DNA of 36,843 bases from Vicingaceae bacterium (GCA_026003395.1 BPHE01000021.1:1-36843), one strand, 5' to 3'. Positions 8,085 to 17,836 are shown, counted from the stretch's first letter. Notes: generated by a model not told the origin, from the letters alone. Numbers and translations are program-made.

Positions 8085-8846
8085 TTAATATGTCTTGGTA
8101 TTTACAACCTTCCCGGAAGCATAGGTTTCTTCTTTGACAAGTTGTCCATCCCGGTAATATTTCCAGGTGCCCATTTTTACATAATCGAATATGTTTTTCG
8201 AATAAGCTAAAGTGCCCTCCATAGTAAGTTGACCATTTTGATCGAATTCTTTTTGTGTATAATAGAGTTTCTTTTTATCGGTTAATATCAATTCCGATTG
8301 CAATTGACCGTTTGGATACCATTGCTGTTTTATTATGTAGTACTCGCCCTTTTTATCTAACTCTTCATAAAATTCCGGTTGCCCATCGGCATAATAGTCC
8401 TTCCACTTTACGGGATTGCCATTGCGGTATTCAATCTCTGATTTAACGGCTCCATTCGGATGATACAATTTAAGTTTCTGACGAATTTCGTCAATTGCCC
8501 GGAATTCTCTTTCTATTTTCCCGTCAGGATAGTAATTGGTGTAATATTTCAACTTGCCGTCGGCATAAAATCCCTTGTGCAACAATTGACCGTTTGAATA
8601 ATAATCCTCAACAAAACCGGTACAGGCATATCCGCGACAATGCCTTACAGAATCACCCCCCATATAGGGATTATATTTTTCATACATCACTATACCATAC
8701 ACACTGTCTATTACAAGGTTGGGTTCATATACATCGTGATAAAGCCGTATGTCCTCCAGATTGTTGTTCTGTGCCTGTATGGACAAAATACTGAAGATTC
8801 GACAAAACACAAGAATAAAAACTATTTCAATTTTCGGCTTGATCAT
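8085..8846 (-). CDS. Exported MORN-variant repeat protein (YwqK-like)
   Basis: 253 residues from the ATG at 8846. The N-terminus (KPKIEIVFILVFCRIFSILSIQAQ) is a signal peptide. From about residue 80 there are seven or so repeats of the form YYxNGQLxxxGxYxDGK (YYSNGQLLHKGFYADGKL, YHPNGAVKSEIEYRNGN, YYADGQPEFYEELDKKGEY, WYPNGQLQSE and others), which match the MORN_2 repeat. Such proteins are common and multi-copy in Bacteroidota. Databases often label them 'YwqK family antitoxin', but an antitoxin role is not shown here and no toxin partner is adjacent. It overlaps the 3' end of nhaC by 20 bases, so it is probably the last gene of the pssA-purS-nhaC operon. The choice of the 8846 start rests on the signal peptide; a longer frame to 8879 would bury it. 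Confidence 0.8.
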   Translation of the reverse strand: MIKPKIEIVFILVFCRIFSILSIQAQNNNLEDIRLYHDVYEPNLVIDSVYGIVMYEKYNPYMGGDSVRHCRGYACTGFVEDYYSNGQLLHKGFYADGKLKYYTNYYPDGKIEREFRAIDEIRQKLKLYHPNGAVKSEIEYRNGNPVKWKDYYADGQPEFYEELDKKGEYYIIKQQWYPNGQLQSELILTDKKKLYYTQKEFDQNGQLTMEGTLAYSKNIFDYVKMGTWKYYRDGQLVKEETYASGKVVNTKTY

Positions 8847-10296
8847 CAAGATAACGAATTTTAATGTTGAACAAAGCAAATATAAGTGTCATAACAGGAC
8901 TTATCAAATTAAAAAAACAATACATCCAATAGGTGCCTGTGGCCACTCCCAACACAGATGCCTGGGTAGCACCACATGTGTTCCAGGGAATTAAAACGGA
9001 AGTGACGGTTCCGCTATCTTCCAATGTACGGCTCAAATTTTCAGGAGCCAATCCTCGTCTACGGTAAATCGGTTCAAACATTTTTCCGGGCACGACAATG
9101 GCAAGATATTGGTCGGCTGTTACCAAATTAAAGAAAAAACAGGTGATTACTGTGGAAAAAAATAAAGAAAAAACACTTTTGGCCAAGGCAATAATTTTTT
9201 CGGTAATCACAATCAAAAATCCCGAAGATTCCATTACCCCCCCAAATGTCATGGCACAAATTATCAACCAAATGGTATTCAACATTCCGTTCATTCCCTT
9301 TGTAGAAAGCAAACCCGCAACAACCGGATCTTCCGACGGGATGGTAACGCTTTCGGTAATGGATTTGACTATGGCTTTGTAAAAATCGTAAAATCCTGGA
9401 TGGGGATCACCGGCTATCCCTGCAATAACATCATTTTGAAATATGGCAGGAATAATGGCCAGGACGATACCTGCAAACAATGCAGGAAATGCCGGCATTT
9501 TTTTTAGTATTAAAATGATGACAACGACAGGAACCAATAACAACCATGGTGAAATAAAAAAAATGCTTTGAATTTCTTGTTCCAAAGTGTTTACCGAAGT
9601 CAACACATCACCGGATACAGTATAATTCAGCCCTATGATTAAAAAAAGCAAGATCGAAATCACAATGCTGGGAATAGTGGTATAGGTCATATAACGTATG
9701 TGGGTAAAAAGTCCGGTACCGGCCATGGCCGGAGCCAAGTTGGTTGTATCGCTCAAAGGAGACATTTTGTCCCCGAAATATGCACCGGAAATAATTGCCC
9801 CGGCTATGATACCTTCCGAAAACCCCATGGCTTTTCCGATGCCAAGCAATGCAAGACCCACTGTGGCCACCGTACTCCATGAACTTCCTGTCGATAAAGA
9901 AACAATGCAACAAACAATGCAGGCGGCAGGCAAAAAATAACCGGGAGAAAGTATTTTCAATCCGTAATAGACCATCGTTGGGACGATGCCGCTAACCATC
10001 CAAATACCTGAAAGACCTCCTATCAACAACAATATCAATATTGCCCCTAATGATGAATGCAAAGAGTGTAATATTCCTTCATATAATCGTTTCCATGGAA
10101 CTCCTTGCCATACAGCTACTATAGCCCCGATCATTGCACCCATCAACAATGCCCACTGATTGCTGCCACCCAGGGCATTGTCCCCAAAAATTTTCACATT
10201 GACAAAAAGAAAATAGATTAAAACGACCAAAGGTAATATCGCCGATATAGTGGCAATGCGCGGATATTTATATTTCCCGGTCAAACTTTCTTTCAA
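8827..10296 (-). CDS. nhaC: Na+/H+ antiporter, NhaC family
   Basis: 489 residues with about twelve membrane segments. The conserved core is visible: LSTGSSWSTVATVGLALLGIG, then GAIISGAYFGDKMSPLSDTTNLAP, the NhaC signature containing the charged residues thought to bind cations, and later TADQYLAIVVPGKMF and LIPWNTCGATQASVLGVATGTY. It exchanges internal Na+ for protons at the inner membrane, serving pH and sodium homeostasis. The start is a TTG at 10296, only six bases after the purS stop, so translation is likely coupled. There is no in-frame ATG near the N-terminus. It is the third gene of the minus-strand operon pssA-purS-nhaC-MORN. Confidence 0.92.
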   Translation of the reverse strand: MKESLTGKYKYPRIATISAILPLVVLIYFLFVNVKIFGDNALGGSNQWALLMGAMIGAIVAVWQGVPWKRLYEGILHSLHSSLGAILILLLIGGLSGIWMVSGIVPTMVYYGLKILSPGYFLPAACIVCCIVSLSTGSSWSTVATVGLALLGIGKAMGFSEGIIAGAIISGAYFGDKMSPLSDTTNLAPAMAGTGLFTHIRYMTYTTIPSIVISILLFLIIGLNYTVSGDVLTSVNTLEQEIQSIFFISPWLLLVPVVVIILILKKMPAFPALFAGIVLAIIPAIFQNDVIAGIAGDPHPGFYDFYKAIVKSITESVTIPSEDPVVAGLLSTKGMNGMLNTIWLIICAMTFGGVMESSGFLIVITEKIIALAKSVFSLFFSTVITCFFFNLVTADQYLAIVVPGKMFEPIYRRRGLAPENLSRTLEDSGTVTSVLIPWNTCGATQASVLGVATGTYWMYCFFNLISPVMTLIFALFNIKIRYLDDQAEN

Positions 10297-10302
10297 CTTA
10301 TC

Positions 10303-10566
10303 TTAATGTGTTTCCGTAAGTTGTTTTATTTCCAATTCATAATACTCCATCACCGGGTTTGCCAAAAGTTTTTTTGCAGCTTCACCGGCAACGGCCAAAG
10401 CTTGATTTTCATCAGTTGCCTCGATAGTAAGTTCAATATTTTTACCGATCCTTACGTCGGTAGTTTGTGTCAATCCAAGATTTTGCAAACCTTGCAATAC
10501 AGCTTTACCTTGTGGATCAAGCAACGCCTTGTGTGGCATAACTTTTACTGAAACCAAAAATTTCAT
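10303..10566 (-). CDS. purS: Phosphoribosylformylglycinamidine synthase subunit PurS
   Basis: 87 residues from the ATG at 10566, the usual PurS size. MKFLVSVKVMPHKALLDPQGKAV and GLTQTTDVRIGKNIEL followed by the alternating C-terminal strand (PVMEYYELEI) are diagnostic. PurS is the small structural subunit that joins PurQ (glutaminase) and short PurL to make formylglycinamidine ribonucleotide in purine synthesis. Its ATG overlaps the TGA of pssA (ATGA), showing tight coupling. A longer frame to 10683 lies entirely inside pssA and is not used. Neither purQ nor purL is in the window; the presence of purS implies the organism uses the split PurSQL enzyme. Confidence 0.92.
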   Translation of the reverse strand: MKFLVSVKVMPHKALLDPQGKAVLQGLQNLGLTQTTDVRIGKNIELTIEATDENQALAVAGEAAKKLLANPVMEYYELEIKQLTETH

Positions 10567-11336
10567 AACCGCTTTATTTGATAAATATACAACGACAAAA
10601 TAACGTAGAAAATCATTAACAACAATAAACTTCCGAATAAAAATCCTGAAATCAACCCAATGCCTAAAAATACCGATGCACAACCAATCATCAAATAGCG
10701 ATAATTGTTGATACCGTCTTTGTCATTAAATTTAAGTGCCATCAAACGCATGTCCGAAACCAGAAAATAAGCCAATGCGCAACTTATCAACACATACCAG
10801 GCCGGATGCAGATAAAAAGGCAAAACATCTGAACGTTCGGCAAAATTGATCAAATCGGCCCTGTTGTAGCCCAATTCCTCATTCAAAAACAACACCAAGG
10901 AATAAATCAATATTGTGTTTGCCGGGGTGGGCATGCCCTTGAATGATGTAGTTTGAGTGTTATCCAAATTAAATTTGGCCAATCTGAATGCCGAGAATAT
11001 CGTTATCAGCCAACCGCTCTGTGTCAATACATTGGCTGAAAAACTCCGCTCATGAATGGGCAATAGGTATACTCCCAACAAAAGAGATATAAATTGAAAC
11101 ATCAACAATCCGGGTACTAAGCCGAAAGAAATGACATCGGCGAGCGAATCGAGCTCTTTTCCAATGGATGTTGTGATGTTTAATTTTCTTGCCGCAAAAC
11201 CATCGAAAAAATCTGCAGCCAAAGACAAGCAAGTCCAATAAAATGCATCTAAAAACAAACCATGCGATATTAAAAACACAGCCATTATACCGGCCCATAG
11301 ATTGATGGCGGTCAGTATGTTGGGCAGGTTCAACAT
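10563..11336 (-). CDS. pssA: CDP-diacylglycerol-serine O-phosphatidyltransferase
   Basis: 257 residues, an integral membrane enzyme that makes phosphatidylserine, the precursor of phosphatidylethanolamine. The CDP-alcohol phosphotransferase motif is complete: D-F-F-D-G-F-A-A-R, then eight residues, G-K-E-L-D-S-L-A-D at roughly residues 42-68. MLNLPNILTAINLWAGIMAVF at the start is typical of the family (helix 1 with the NLWAG turn). About seven further hydrophobic helices follow. It is the first gene of the operon and shares ATGA with purS. The sequence upstream (11337-11511) separates it from the divergent porV2-like gene and contains the -7-like TAATTTCG on this strand at 11369-11376. Confidence 0.92.
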   Translation of the reverse strand: MLNLPNILTAINLWAGIMAVFLISHGLFLDAFYWTCLSLAADFFDGFAARKLNITTSIGKELDSLADVISFGLVPGLLMFQFISLLLGVYLLPIHERSFSANVLTQSGWLITIFSAFRLAKFNLDNTQTTSFKGMPTPANTILIYSLVLFLNEELGYNRADLINFAERSDVLPFYLHPAWYVLISCALAYFLVSDMRLMALKFNDKDGINNYRYLMIGCASVFLGIGLISGFLFGSLLLLMIFYVILSLYIYQIKRL

Positions 11337-11470
11337 AGTTTATCCGTTGGCTTTTCTTATCATTGCAGCGAAATTACCTCATTTTTAAGAATTAAAAAAT
11401 TTTTCAAAAAACTTTGATTATTTTTGATTTGGATAGAAAAAATAGTCATCCATACATCCTTGTGAACATT

Positions 11471-11502
11471 TTTGCAGTCATAATAAAAAAACCGTAATTT
11501 CG
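11471..11502 (+). promoter_or_regulatory. Candidate promoter of porV2-porU2
   Basis: TTTG (11471-11474), a 20-base spacer, then TAATTTCG (11495-11502). This matches the Bacteroidota TTG / TAnnTTTG arrangement with one mismatch. Transcription would begin near 11508, favouring the ATG at 11521 over 11512 as the start of the next gene. Confidence 0.45.
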
Positions 11503-11511
11503 TTGGTTTAA

Positions 11512-12621
11512 ATGTATTGGATGAAAGAGCTTTTTTTCATATTATTGCTGGTTGTCGGGTTTACAGTTTCTTTATCTGCACAAACCATCAGAAAATACAG
11601 CAATGAGTTTCTATCCATTGGTGTTGGTGCAGAAGCTCTTGGCAAAGGAAATGCTGCAATAGTCAATACCTCCGACGCTTTTTCCATTTATTGGAACCCT
11701 GCCGGCATGTTGCATGTCAAATCAGATGCACAACTTTCGTTGATGCACTCCGAATATTTTGCCGGAATTGCCAAATATGATTTCGGATCGGTAGTTATCC
11801 CTCACGACACATCTGCAGCTCTTGGCTTGGGCATCATGCGCTTTGGGGTCGACGATATCCCCAACACACTTTATTTGATTGATGCCAATGGAAACATCAA
11901 CTTTGACAACATCCAATCTTTTTCCATAGCCGATTATGCTTTTTTTCTTAGTTATGCACGTAAATTAAAGATTACAGGATTGTCAGCCGGCGGTAATGTC
12001 AAGGTTATCTACCGTCGTGTGGGAGAATTTGCCCATGCCTGGGGATTTGGTTTGGATGCTGCCGTTTCTTATTCTCACAACCGATGGAAATTTGCTGCCG
12101 TAGCAAGGGATATAACTTCTACTTTCAATGCATGGACATATACATTGACTCAAGAAGAAAAAGACATTTTCACCATAACCGGCAACGAAATTCCCCAAAA
12201 TGGCCTGGAAATTACATTACCCAAATTAATCCTCGGTGCCTCCCGTCAATTTTATTTCGATGCAGGAAAAAAATTCGGATTCTTGCCCGAAGTAAATTTC
12301 GAATTGACCTTTGATAAAATGCGAAACACGCTGATTAAGAGTGACCCCATAAGTATTGATCCACGGATGGGTTTTGCTTGTGACTACAAAAAAATTGTTT
12401 TTCTTCGTGCCGGTGTGATGAATTTTCAATATGTAAAAGACATTTACAATTTCAAACGTCTAAACTTCCAGCCAAATTTAGGTCTTGGCGTTAACATCAA
12501 AAACCTTTTCATCCTGGATTATGCATACACCGACATTGGCAACCTCTCCATTGCTCTATATTCACATGTGGTTTCTTTAACCGTAAACCTTCATAAAAAT
12601 GCTAAATCCACTGAAAAATAA
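11512..12621 (+). CDS. porV2: PorV-family outer-membrane protein, PorV2 type (T9SS-associated)
   Basis: 369 residues or 366 if translation starts at the ATG at 11521, which begins directly with the signal peptide (KELFFILLLVVGFTVSLSAQ). The mature part opens with KYSNEFLSIGVGAEALGKGNAAI and AFSIYWNPAGM, the hallmark of the PorV/PorQ family (UPF0164), and continues as alternating beta strands ending in an aromatic strand, as expected for a FadL-like outer-membrane barrel. PorV collects T9SS cargo by its C-terminal domain and passes it to the sortase PorU. The pairing here with a PorU-like protease (overlap 23 bases) makes PorV2 the best name. The classical PorV is a different locus, not seen here. 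Confidence 0.8.
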   Translation: MYWMKELFFILLLVVGFTVSLSAQTIRKYSNEFLSIGVGAEALGKGNAAIVNTSDAFSIYWNPAGMLHVKSDAQLSLMHSEYFAGIAKYDFGSVVIPHDTSAALGLGIMRFGVDDIPNTLYLIDANGNINFDNIQSFSIADYAFFLSYARKLKITGLSAGGNVKVIYRRVGEFAHAWGFGLDAAVSYSHNRWKFAAVARDITSTFNAWTYTLTQEEKDIFTITGNEIPQNGLEITLPKLILGASRQFYFDAGKKFGFLPEVNFELTFDKMRNTLIKSDPISIDPRMGFACDYKKIVFLRAGVMNFQYVKDIYNFKRLNFQPNLGLGVNIKNLFILDYAYTDIGNLSIALYSHVVSLTVNLHKNAKSTEK

Positions 12622-15600
12622 CATAACGGTTTTTAAATTGTTGGCATTTGTTTCCGGTTGGCTTTTTTTTGCCGCAAATAGTTTTTCGCAAAACACACAT
12701 GCCTGGATTGATTATAATTTACGCTACTTTAAAATTCCCGTTATCAACGACGGAATTTACAGGATCGATTCAACCACACTCGCCAATGCCGGCATTGACC
12801 TGACTCAGGTGAATCCGAAAAATTTTAAAATGTACGCCTACGGCAACGAAATACCGTTGTACATCGAAGGTGAATCCGACAATGTGTTTAATGGAATTGA
12901 TTTTATTGAATTTTATGCAGAAAACCGGAATGGACTTTTTGACACACTTCTTTACGGAAATAAAAAAGTATCACCCAATCCGTACTATAGCTTGTTTACC
13001 GACACTGCTTATTATTTTCTCACCTGGGACAACCAAATCAATCATTTAAGGGTACAACCCGAAACGGACCTTAATTTTTCCGCCTATACTCCTGAAAACT
13101 ATGTTTGGCGTACGGTGGTGTTTTTTCTTACTCAAACATTTTATCCCGGAGAAACCGACGATTTTGGTTCGACCGATCCTGAATTTGTCAGTAGCGAAGG
13201 TTTTTTTGCCTATGCCATCAACAAAAATGCGCAAGCCGACTATAACATTCCCACTGAATATCCCTATACTTCGGGTCCTGCCGCAATAGCAGAAATAGCA
13301 TTTACGGGGCAATCGGATTATGCTCAGTTGAACCCCGACCATCACACCAAAGTATATTTTGGCAATGGTTTCCCTTTGATGTTGGATACAATCTTTGAAG
13401 GTTACCGTTTGATAAAAAAGAAATTTAGTGTATCTGCTTCATCTCTCAACAATCTTACTACCACGCTCCGTATGCAAAGCGTGGGAGATCTTTCAACCCA
13501 ATATCCCAATTATGTAGATTATATAGCCCTGACCTATTTTACCTTACAATATCCTTTTATACCCACGTTTTTTGGCTATCCCCTTACCATTGAAGTAGAC
13601 GACCATCCTTTCATGAGCAAAAGCTTTGTCAATATATCCAACTTTACAGGCACACAAGCCATTGTTTGGGACATCACAAATGCCAAAAGAATTGCTTCGC
13701 AAGTAAATGGCAGCAATTTACAATTTTTGGTTCCAAATGCCGGAAACCGTAAAAAACTGTTTGTCTGCCCTGACGGCAATATTCAATATGTGAGCACACT
13801 CTATCCTGTTGGCAACAATGGTTATTTTACAAATTATATTGTCCCGGCCATCGATTCGGCATACGTGATTATTTCCCACTCTGCACTTTGGAATGAAGCA
13901 CAAAACTATGCTGCCTATAGATCTCTGTCCGGTTACAATACTTTATTGTGCAACATAGATGAACTTTATGATCAGTACGCCTATGGAATTAAAAAGCACC
14001 CCTTATCCATACGTTTTTTTGCCAATCATTTGAAAAGTCAATGGGGAAATCCTGCTTATCTGTTTTTGTTGGGTAAAGGCATAAAATACAACGACTTCCG
14101 GAATAATGCTACAAACTTTCATAAATGTCTGATTCCTACTTATGGATATCCCGGTTCGGACATTCGTCTCACTTCAGGACTCGGTGGTCAGCCCTGGCAA
14201 CCGGTCATGGCTACCGGACGTCTTGCAGCATCCACCCCACAACATGTCAATGATTACCTCAACAAAGTGATGCAGTATGAAGCAACCGCCCCTAACGAAG
14301 AGTGGAAAAAAAACATCCTCCATTTTGCCGGTGGCACCGACATCAATCAATCCAATTGGTTTTTAACGTATCTTAATGCGTTTCGCCTGATACTGGAAGA
14401 TACTTCCTTTGGCGGACACGTCACCACTTTTCAAAAAACTGTGAGTGTCCCCATACAAACCTCCCTTGCCGATTCCATCAAACAGCTAATCAAAAAGGGC
14501 GCTTCCATTATGACATTCTTTGGGCACGGATCTGCCGGTGGCGGCTTTGACCAAAATATAGACGACCCGTCCACCTGGGACAATTCCGGCAAATATCCCT
14601 TTTTGGTAGGAAATGCCTGTTATACCGGAGATATTTTCTTATCTTCCTCGGGCAGTATCAGTGAACAATATACTTTGATCCCAAATGAAGGGGTTATCGG
14701 GTTTTTATCGACTGTCGATCTCGGTTTGACTTCTTATCTTTTTGATTACAGTTATGAACTTTTTATGCAATTGGGACGAAAAAACTATGGAAAACCCATA
14801 GGAGTTTGCATCAAGGAAGATATCCTCACCCAACAAATCATCAACAGCAACGACAAATATCGACGTGCCGTTGCTTGGGGCATGATTTTACATGGTGACC
14901 CCGGTCTGGTCATAGCAAGTCCGGACCTGCCCGACTATATGATAAGTGCCGATAGAGTTTATTTTACTCCGGAGCTCTTATCCACCGAAACCGATTCGTT
15001 CACCATCAACATTATTATCACAAACCTTGGAAAAGCCATCAACCAACCGTTGACTATTGAAATCAAAAGAAAGTTCCCCAACCAGGCCAAACCCGACACC
15101 GTGTATGTGCAAACAATTCCGGCACCCTATTTCAAAGATACGTTTTCACTGAAACTTCCCACAGATTTTGTTTATGGAGTGGGGTTAAATTATTTCGAAA
15201 TTTCCGTTGACGGCTCCAATTTAATTCCCGAACTGGATGAAACCAACAATTATATTTTACTGCCAAAAGAAATTCGGTCGGGGTTGATTCATCCCGTTTA
15301 TCCATATAACTATGCCATAGTTCCCAATCAAGGCATTAAATTGATTGCCTCAACCGGAAATCCTTTCGAACAAAATCGAATGTATGTATTTGAATTGGAT
15401 ACTACCGACACCTATGACAGCCCTCTTAAACAAACCTATAAAGTGGCCTCCATAGGTGGCATTATCGAATGGAAACCTTCGTTATTGCAAAATATGCCCG
15501 ACAGCCAGGTGTATTTCTGGAGAGTCAGTCCCGATTCGGTGTATTTTGGTGAATATATCTGGAAGGAATTTTCATTTCAATATATTCCCGGAAAAAGGGG

Positions 15601-17677
15601 GTGGAGTCAGGACCATTTCTTTCAATTTAAAAACAATCAATTTACTTATCTAAATTACAACCGAACACAACGTAAATTTGAATTTTTCAATACGGTAAGA
15701 AATCTTTATTGTCAAAACATAGGCAATCCTACGACTTTTTCTGCTCTATACAATATCTTGTGGAAAATAGATTTCGAATTGCAAGATTACGCCGTTTGCG
15801 GATTTCCACCATCTATTCATGTAGCAGTAATTGATTCTCTCGATCTAACGGCATGGGGCACTTATGCCTGCAAACCCGGCGATCCGAATCCATGTGGTTC
15901 ATGTATTATGGAAAATGCCAATCACCAATTTGGCAATGCAAACAATGGATGTAACCAATGCCGGGCAAGAGTGGAAAAATATTTCATCTTCAGGGTTTTC
16001 GACGCCGCACAAATGTTAGCCATGCGTGATATGATCAACAATGCCGTGCCCAACGGAAATTATTTGTTGGTATATTCGGTTTTCAATCCTTTGTTTTCAC
16101 AATGGGATGCCATTGATCCATCGATCAAACAAGCATTGGTCAATTTGGGAGCCACAAAGATACAACCTGCCAATGACTCTTTGCCGTATATCTTCTTCAC
16201 GCAAAAAGGCAACAATGCATCCACCATAGAAATTATCGGTCAAACCAAATATGATACCATCACCCTACAGACCCCTATTGCCGGCAAGGCCGGTTTTGGT
16301 TTGATGAAATCAGAACTGATCGGAATGGCCGCCCGTTGGGATTCTTTGTTTATTGATTTCCACTCTACCGAATCTTCTGTTTCCGACAGCATACTCATCA
16401 AAATTATCGGCATTGACGCAAGTATGAATGAAACTACTTTGCTCTCGCAACTCTACGCAAATGACGTTAAAATGGAACTTAACAGTTGGATCAATGCCCA
16501 ACAATATCCTTATCTCAAACTTGAAGCTTATTTTAAAGATGATTTATACAAAACCGCGCCTCAACTCGACTATTGGATGATAACCTACGAACCTGTGCCC
16601 GAAGCGGCTTTGGCACCTAATATCTATTTTACTTTTCACAAAGACACCCTTCAAGAAGGAGAAATCATGAAATGCTCCGTGGCAGTCAAAAACATTAGTG
16701 AGTTCGATATGGACAGCTTATTGATTAATTATAAAATATTGGACAGAAATAATCAAATTCACGCAATTCCTTATCCAAGACAAAAACCATTACCTGCCGA
16801 CAGCATATTGATCAGTTCTGTAGAATGGAACACCTATGGCTATCCGTTTGCAAACAAACTACTCATTATGGTAAATCCAAATTACGACCAGCCCGAACAA
16901 TACCTCTTTAACAATTATGGTGAGATACCCTTTTATGTTAATACCGATAGACAAAATCCCTTACTTGATGTCACTTTTGACGGTATAAGGATTCTGGATG
17001 GCGATATTGTATCTGCAAAACCTACTATAGAAATCACTCTGAAAGACGAGAACCCTTTTCTGGCACTTGACGACACATCGGCTTTTGAGATTTATTTGAA
17101 GAAACCGGGGAGCACAAGTTTTCAAAGAATTTATTTCAGAAACTCCAATGGAAGTGAGATCATGCAATTTACACCCGGCAATCCACCCAAAAACAAAGCA
17201 AAAATTACTTGGCCCGCAAGATTTGATCAGGACGGTATTTACACATTGAGAGTTCAAGCCGCCGATAAAAGCAATAATAAAGCAGGTTCTGCCGATTATA
17301 CCATCAATTTTGAAGTGATCAACAAGCCCACCATCACACAAGTATTGAATTATCCCAACCCATTCAGCACATCGACACGATTTGTTTTTGTATTGACCGG
17401 CAGTGAAATTCCGGATGTGTTTAAAATTCAAATTCTCACCATTACCGGAAAAGTTGTAAGAGAAATAGATAAAGAGGAATTGGGACCGATCAGAATCGGT
17501 CGAAATATTACCGAATTTGCTTGGGATGGCACAGACCAATTCGGAGACCGCCTTGCCAATGGAGTATACCTCTACCGTGTTATTACTCAACTCAACGGAC
17601 AATCTATTGAATTGAGAAATTCATCGGCTGATCAATATTTTACCAAAGGTTTCGGAAAAATGTACTTGTTTCGTTAA
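12599..17677 (+). CDS. porU2: Gingipain-fold (C25) protease, putative T9SS sortase PorU2
   Basis: 1692 residues, longer than classical PorU. A signal peptide (to about residue 31, ending FSQ) is followed by beta-rich N-terminal domains. The C25 caspase-like domain spans about residues 420-740. The catalytic dyad is visible as His643 in MTFFGHGSAGGG and Cys674 in LVGNACYTGD. Next comes a CARDB-like domain (~790-880, ending LIPELDETNNYILLP), a large beta-rich region including a Cys cluster (CKPGDPNPCGSC and CNQCRA, ~1095-1120), a second CARDB-like part and a terminal domain starting NYPNPFSTSTRFVF and ending in a FlgD-like fold (WDGTDQFGDRLANGVYLYRV). PorU-type proteins remove the C-terminal signal of T9SS cargo and attach it to lipopolysaccharide. 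The role of PorU2 itself is inferred. Start chosen by the signal peptide. Confidence 0.82.
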   Translation: MLNPLKNNITVFKLLAFVSGWLFFAANSFSQNTHAWIDYNLRYFKIPVINDGIYRIDSTTLANAGIDLTQVNPKNFKMYAYGNEIPLYIEGESDNVFNGIDFIEFYAENRNGLFDTLLYGNKKVSPNPYYSLFTDTAYYFLTWDNQINHLRVQPETDLNFSAYTPENYVWRTVVFFLTQTFYPGETDDFGSTDPEFVSSEGFFAYAINKNAQADYNIPTEYPYTSGPAAIAEIAFTGQSDYAQLNPDHHTKVYFGNGFPLMLDTIFEGYRLIKKKFSVSASSLNNLTTTLRMQSVGDLSTQYPNYVDYIALTYFTLQYPFIPTFFGYPLTIEVDDHPFMSKSFVNISNFTGTQAIVWDITNAKRIASQVNGSNLQFLVPNAGNRKKLFVCPDGNIQYVSTLYPVGNNGYFTNYIVPAIDSAYVIISHSALWNEAQNYAAYRSLSGYNTLLCNIDELYDQYAYGIKKHPLSIRFFANHLKSQWGNPAYLFLLGKGIKYNDFRNNATNFHKCLIPTYGYPGSDIRLTSGLGGQPWQPVMATGRLAASTPQHVNDYLNKVMQYEATAPNEEWKKNILHFAGGTDINQSNWFLTYLNAFRLILEDTSFGGHVTTFQKTVSVPIQTSLADSIKQLIKKGASIMTFFGHGSAGGGFDQNIDDPSTWDNSGKYPFLVGNACYTGDIFLSSSGSISEQYTLIPNEGVIGFLSTVDLGLTSYLFDYSYELFMQLGRKNYGKPIGVCIKEDILTQQIINSNDKYRRAVAWGMILHGDPGLVIASPDLPDYMISADRVYFTPELLSTETDSFTINIIITNLGKAINQPLTIEIKRKFPNQAKPDTVYVQTIPAPYFKDTFSLKLPTDFVYGVGLNYFEISVDGSNLIPELDETNNYILLPKEIRSGLIHPVYPYNYAIVPNQGIKLIASTGNPFEQNRMYVFELDTTDTYDSPLKQTYKVASIGGIIEWKPSLLQNMPDSQVYFWRVSPDSVYFGEYIWKEFSFQYIPGKRGWSQDHFFQFKNNQFTYLNYNRTQRKFEFFNTVRNLYCQNIGNPTTFSALYNILWKIDFELQDYAVCGFPPSIHVAVIDSLDLTAWGTYACKPGDPNPCGSCIMENANHQFGNANNGCNQCRARVEKYFIFRVFDAAQMLAMRDMINNAVPNGNYLLVYSVFNPLFSQWDAIDPSIKQALVNLGATKIQPANDSLPYIFFTQKGNNASTIEIIGQTKYDTITLQTPIAGKAGFGLMKSELIGMAARWDSLFIDFHSTESSVSDSILIKIIGIDASMNETTLLSQLYANDVKMELNSWINAQQYPYLKLEAYFKDDLYKTAPQLDYWMITYEPVPEAALAPNIYFTFHKDTLQEGEIMKCSVAVKNISEFDMDSLLINYKILDRNNQIHAIPYPRQKPLPADSILISSVEWNTYGYPFANKLLIMVNPNYDQPEQYLFNNYGEIPFYVNTDRQNPLLDVTFDGIRILDGDIVSAKPTIEITLKDENPFLALDDTSAFEIYLKKPGSTSFQRIYFRNSNGSEIMQFTPGNPPKNKAKITWPARFDQDGIYTLRVQAADKSNNKAGSADYTINFEVINKPTITQVLNYPNPFSTSTRFVFVLTGSEIPDVFKIQILTITGKVVREIDKEELGPIRIGRNITEFAWDGTDQFGDRLANGVYLYRVITQLNGQSIELRNSSADQYFTKGFGKMYLFR

Positions 17678-17796
17678 CATTTTTTTCTCCGGTTGATGCA
17701 AATAAATGTTTATTCTCTATGGGCAAACAAATCCTTGAAAGGTTGTTCTTTGTTCGCATATCATTCGGACGATTCGCGCAATATCAAATTTTTTTC

Positions 17797-17825
17797 TTGA
17801 ATTTAAGTTAAATTGTTTATTTTCG
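17797..17825 (+). promoter_or_regulatory. Candidate promoter of the nfeD-SPFH pair
   Basis: TTG (17797-17799), an 18-base spacer, and TATTTTCG (17818-17825), one mismatch from TAnnTTTG. It lies 12 bases before the ATG at 17837, supporting that ATG rather than the TTG at 17813, which precedes the -7 box. Confidence 0.35.
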
Positions 17826-17836
17826 TAAAAAAAATA

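Noticed and set aside
8085-8846. Calling the MORN-variant protein an antitoxin
   Set aside because: The label comes from database naming of YwqK-like proteins. The gene has a signal peptide and no toxin neighbour.
16961-17602. A 213-codon minus-strand frame inside porU2
   Set aside because: It is antisense to a well-supported coding region and has no recognisable domain.
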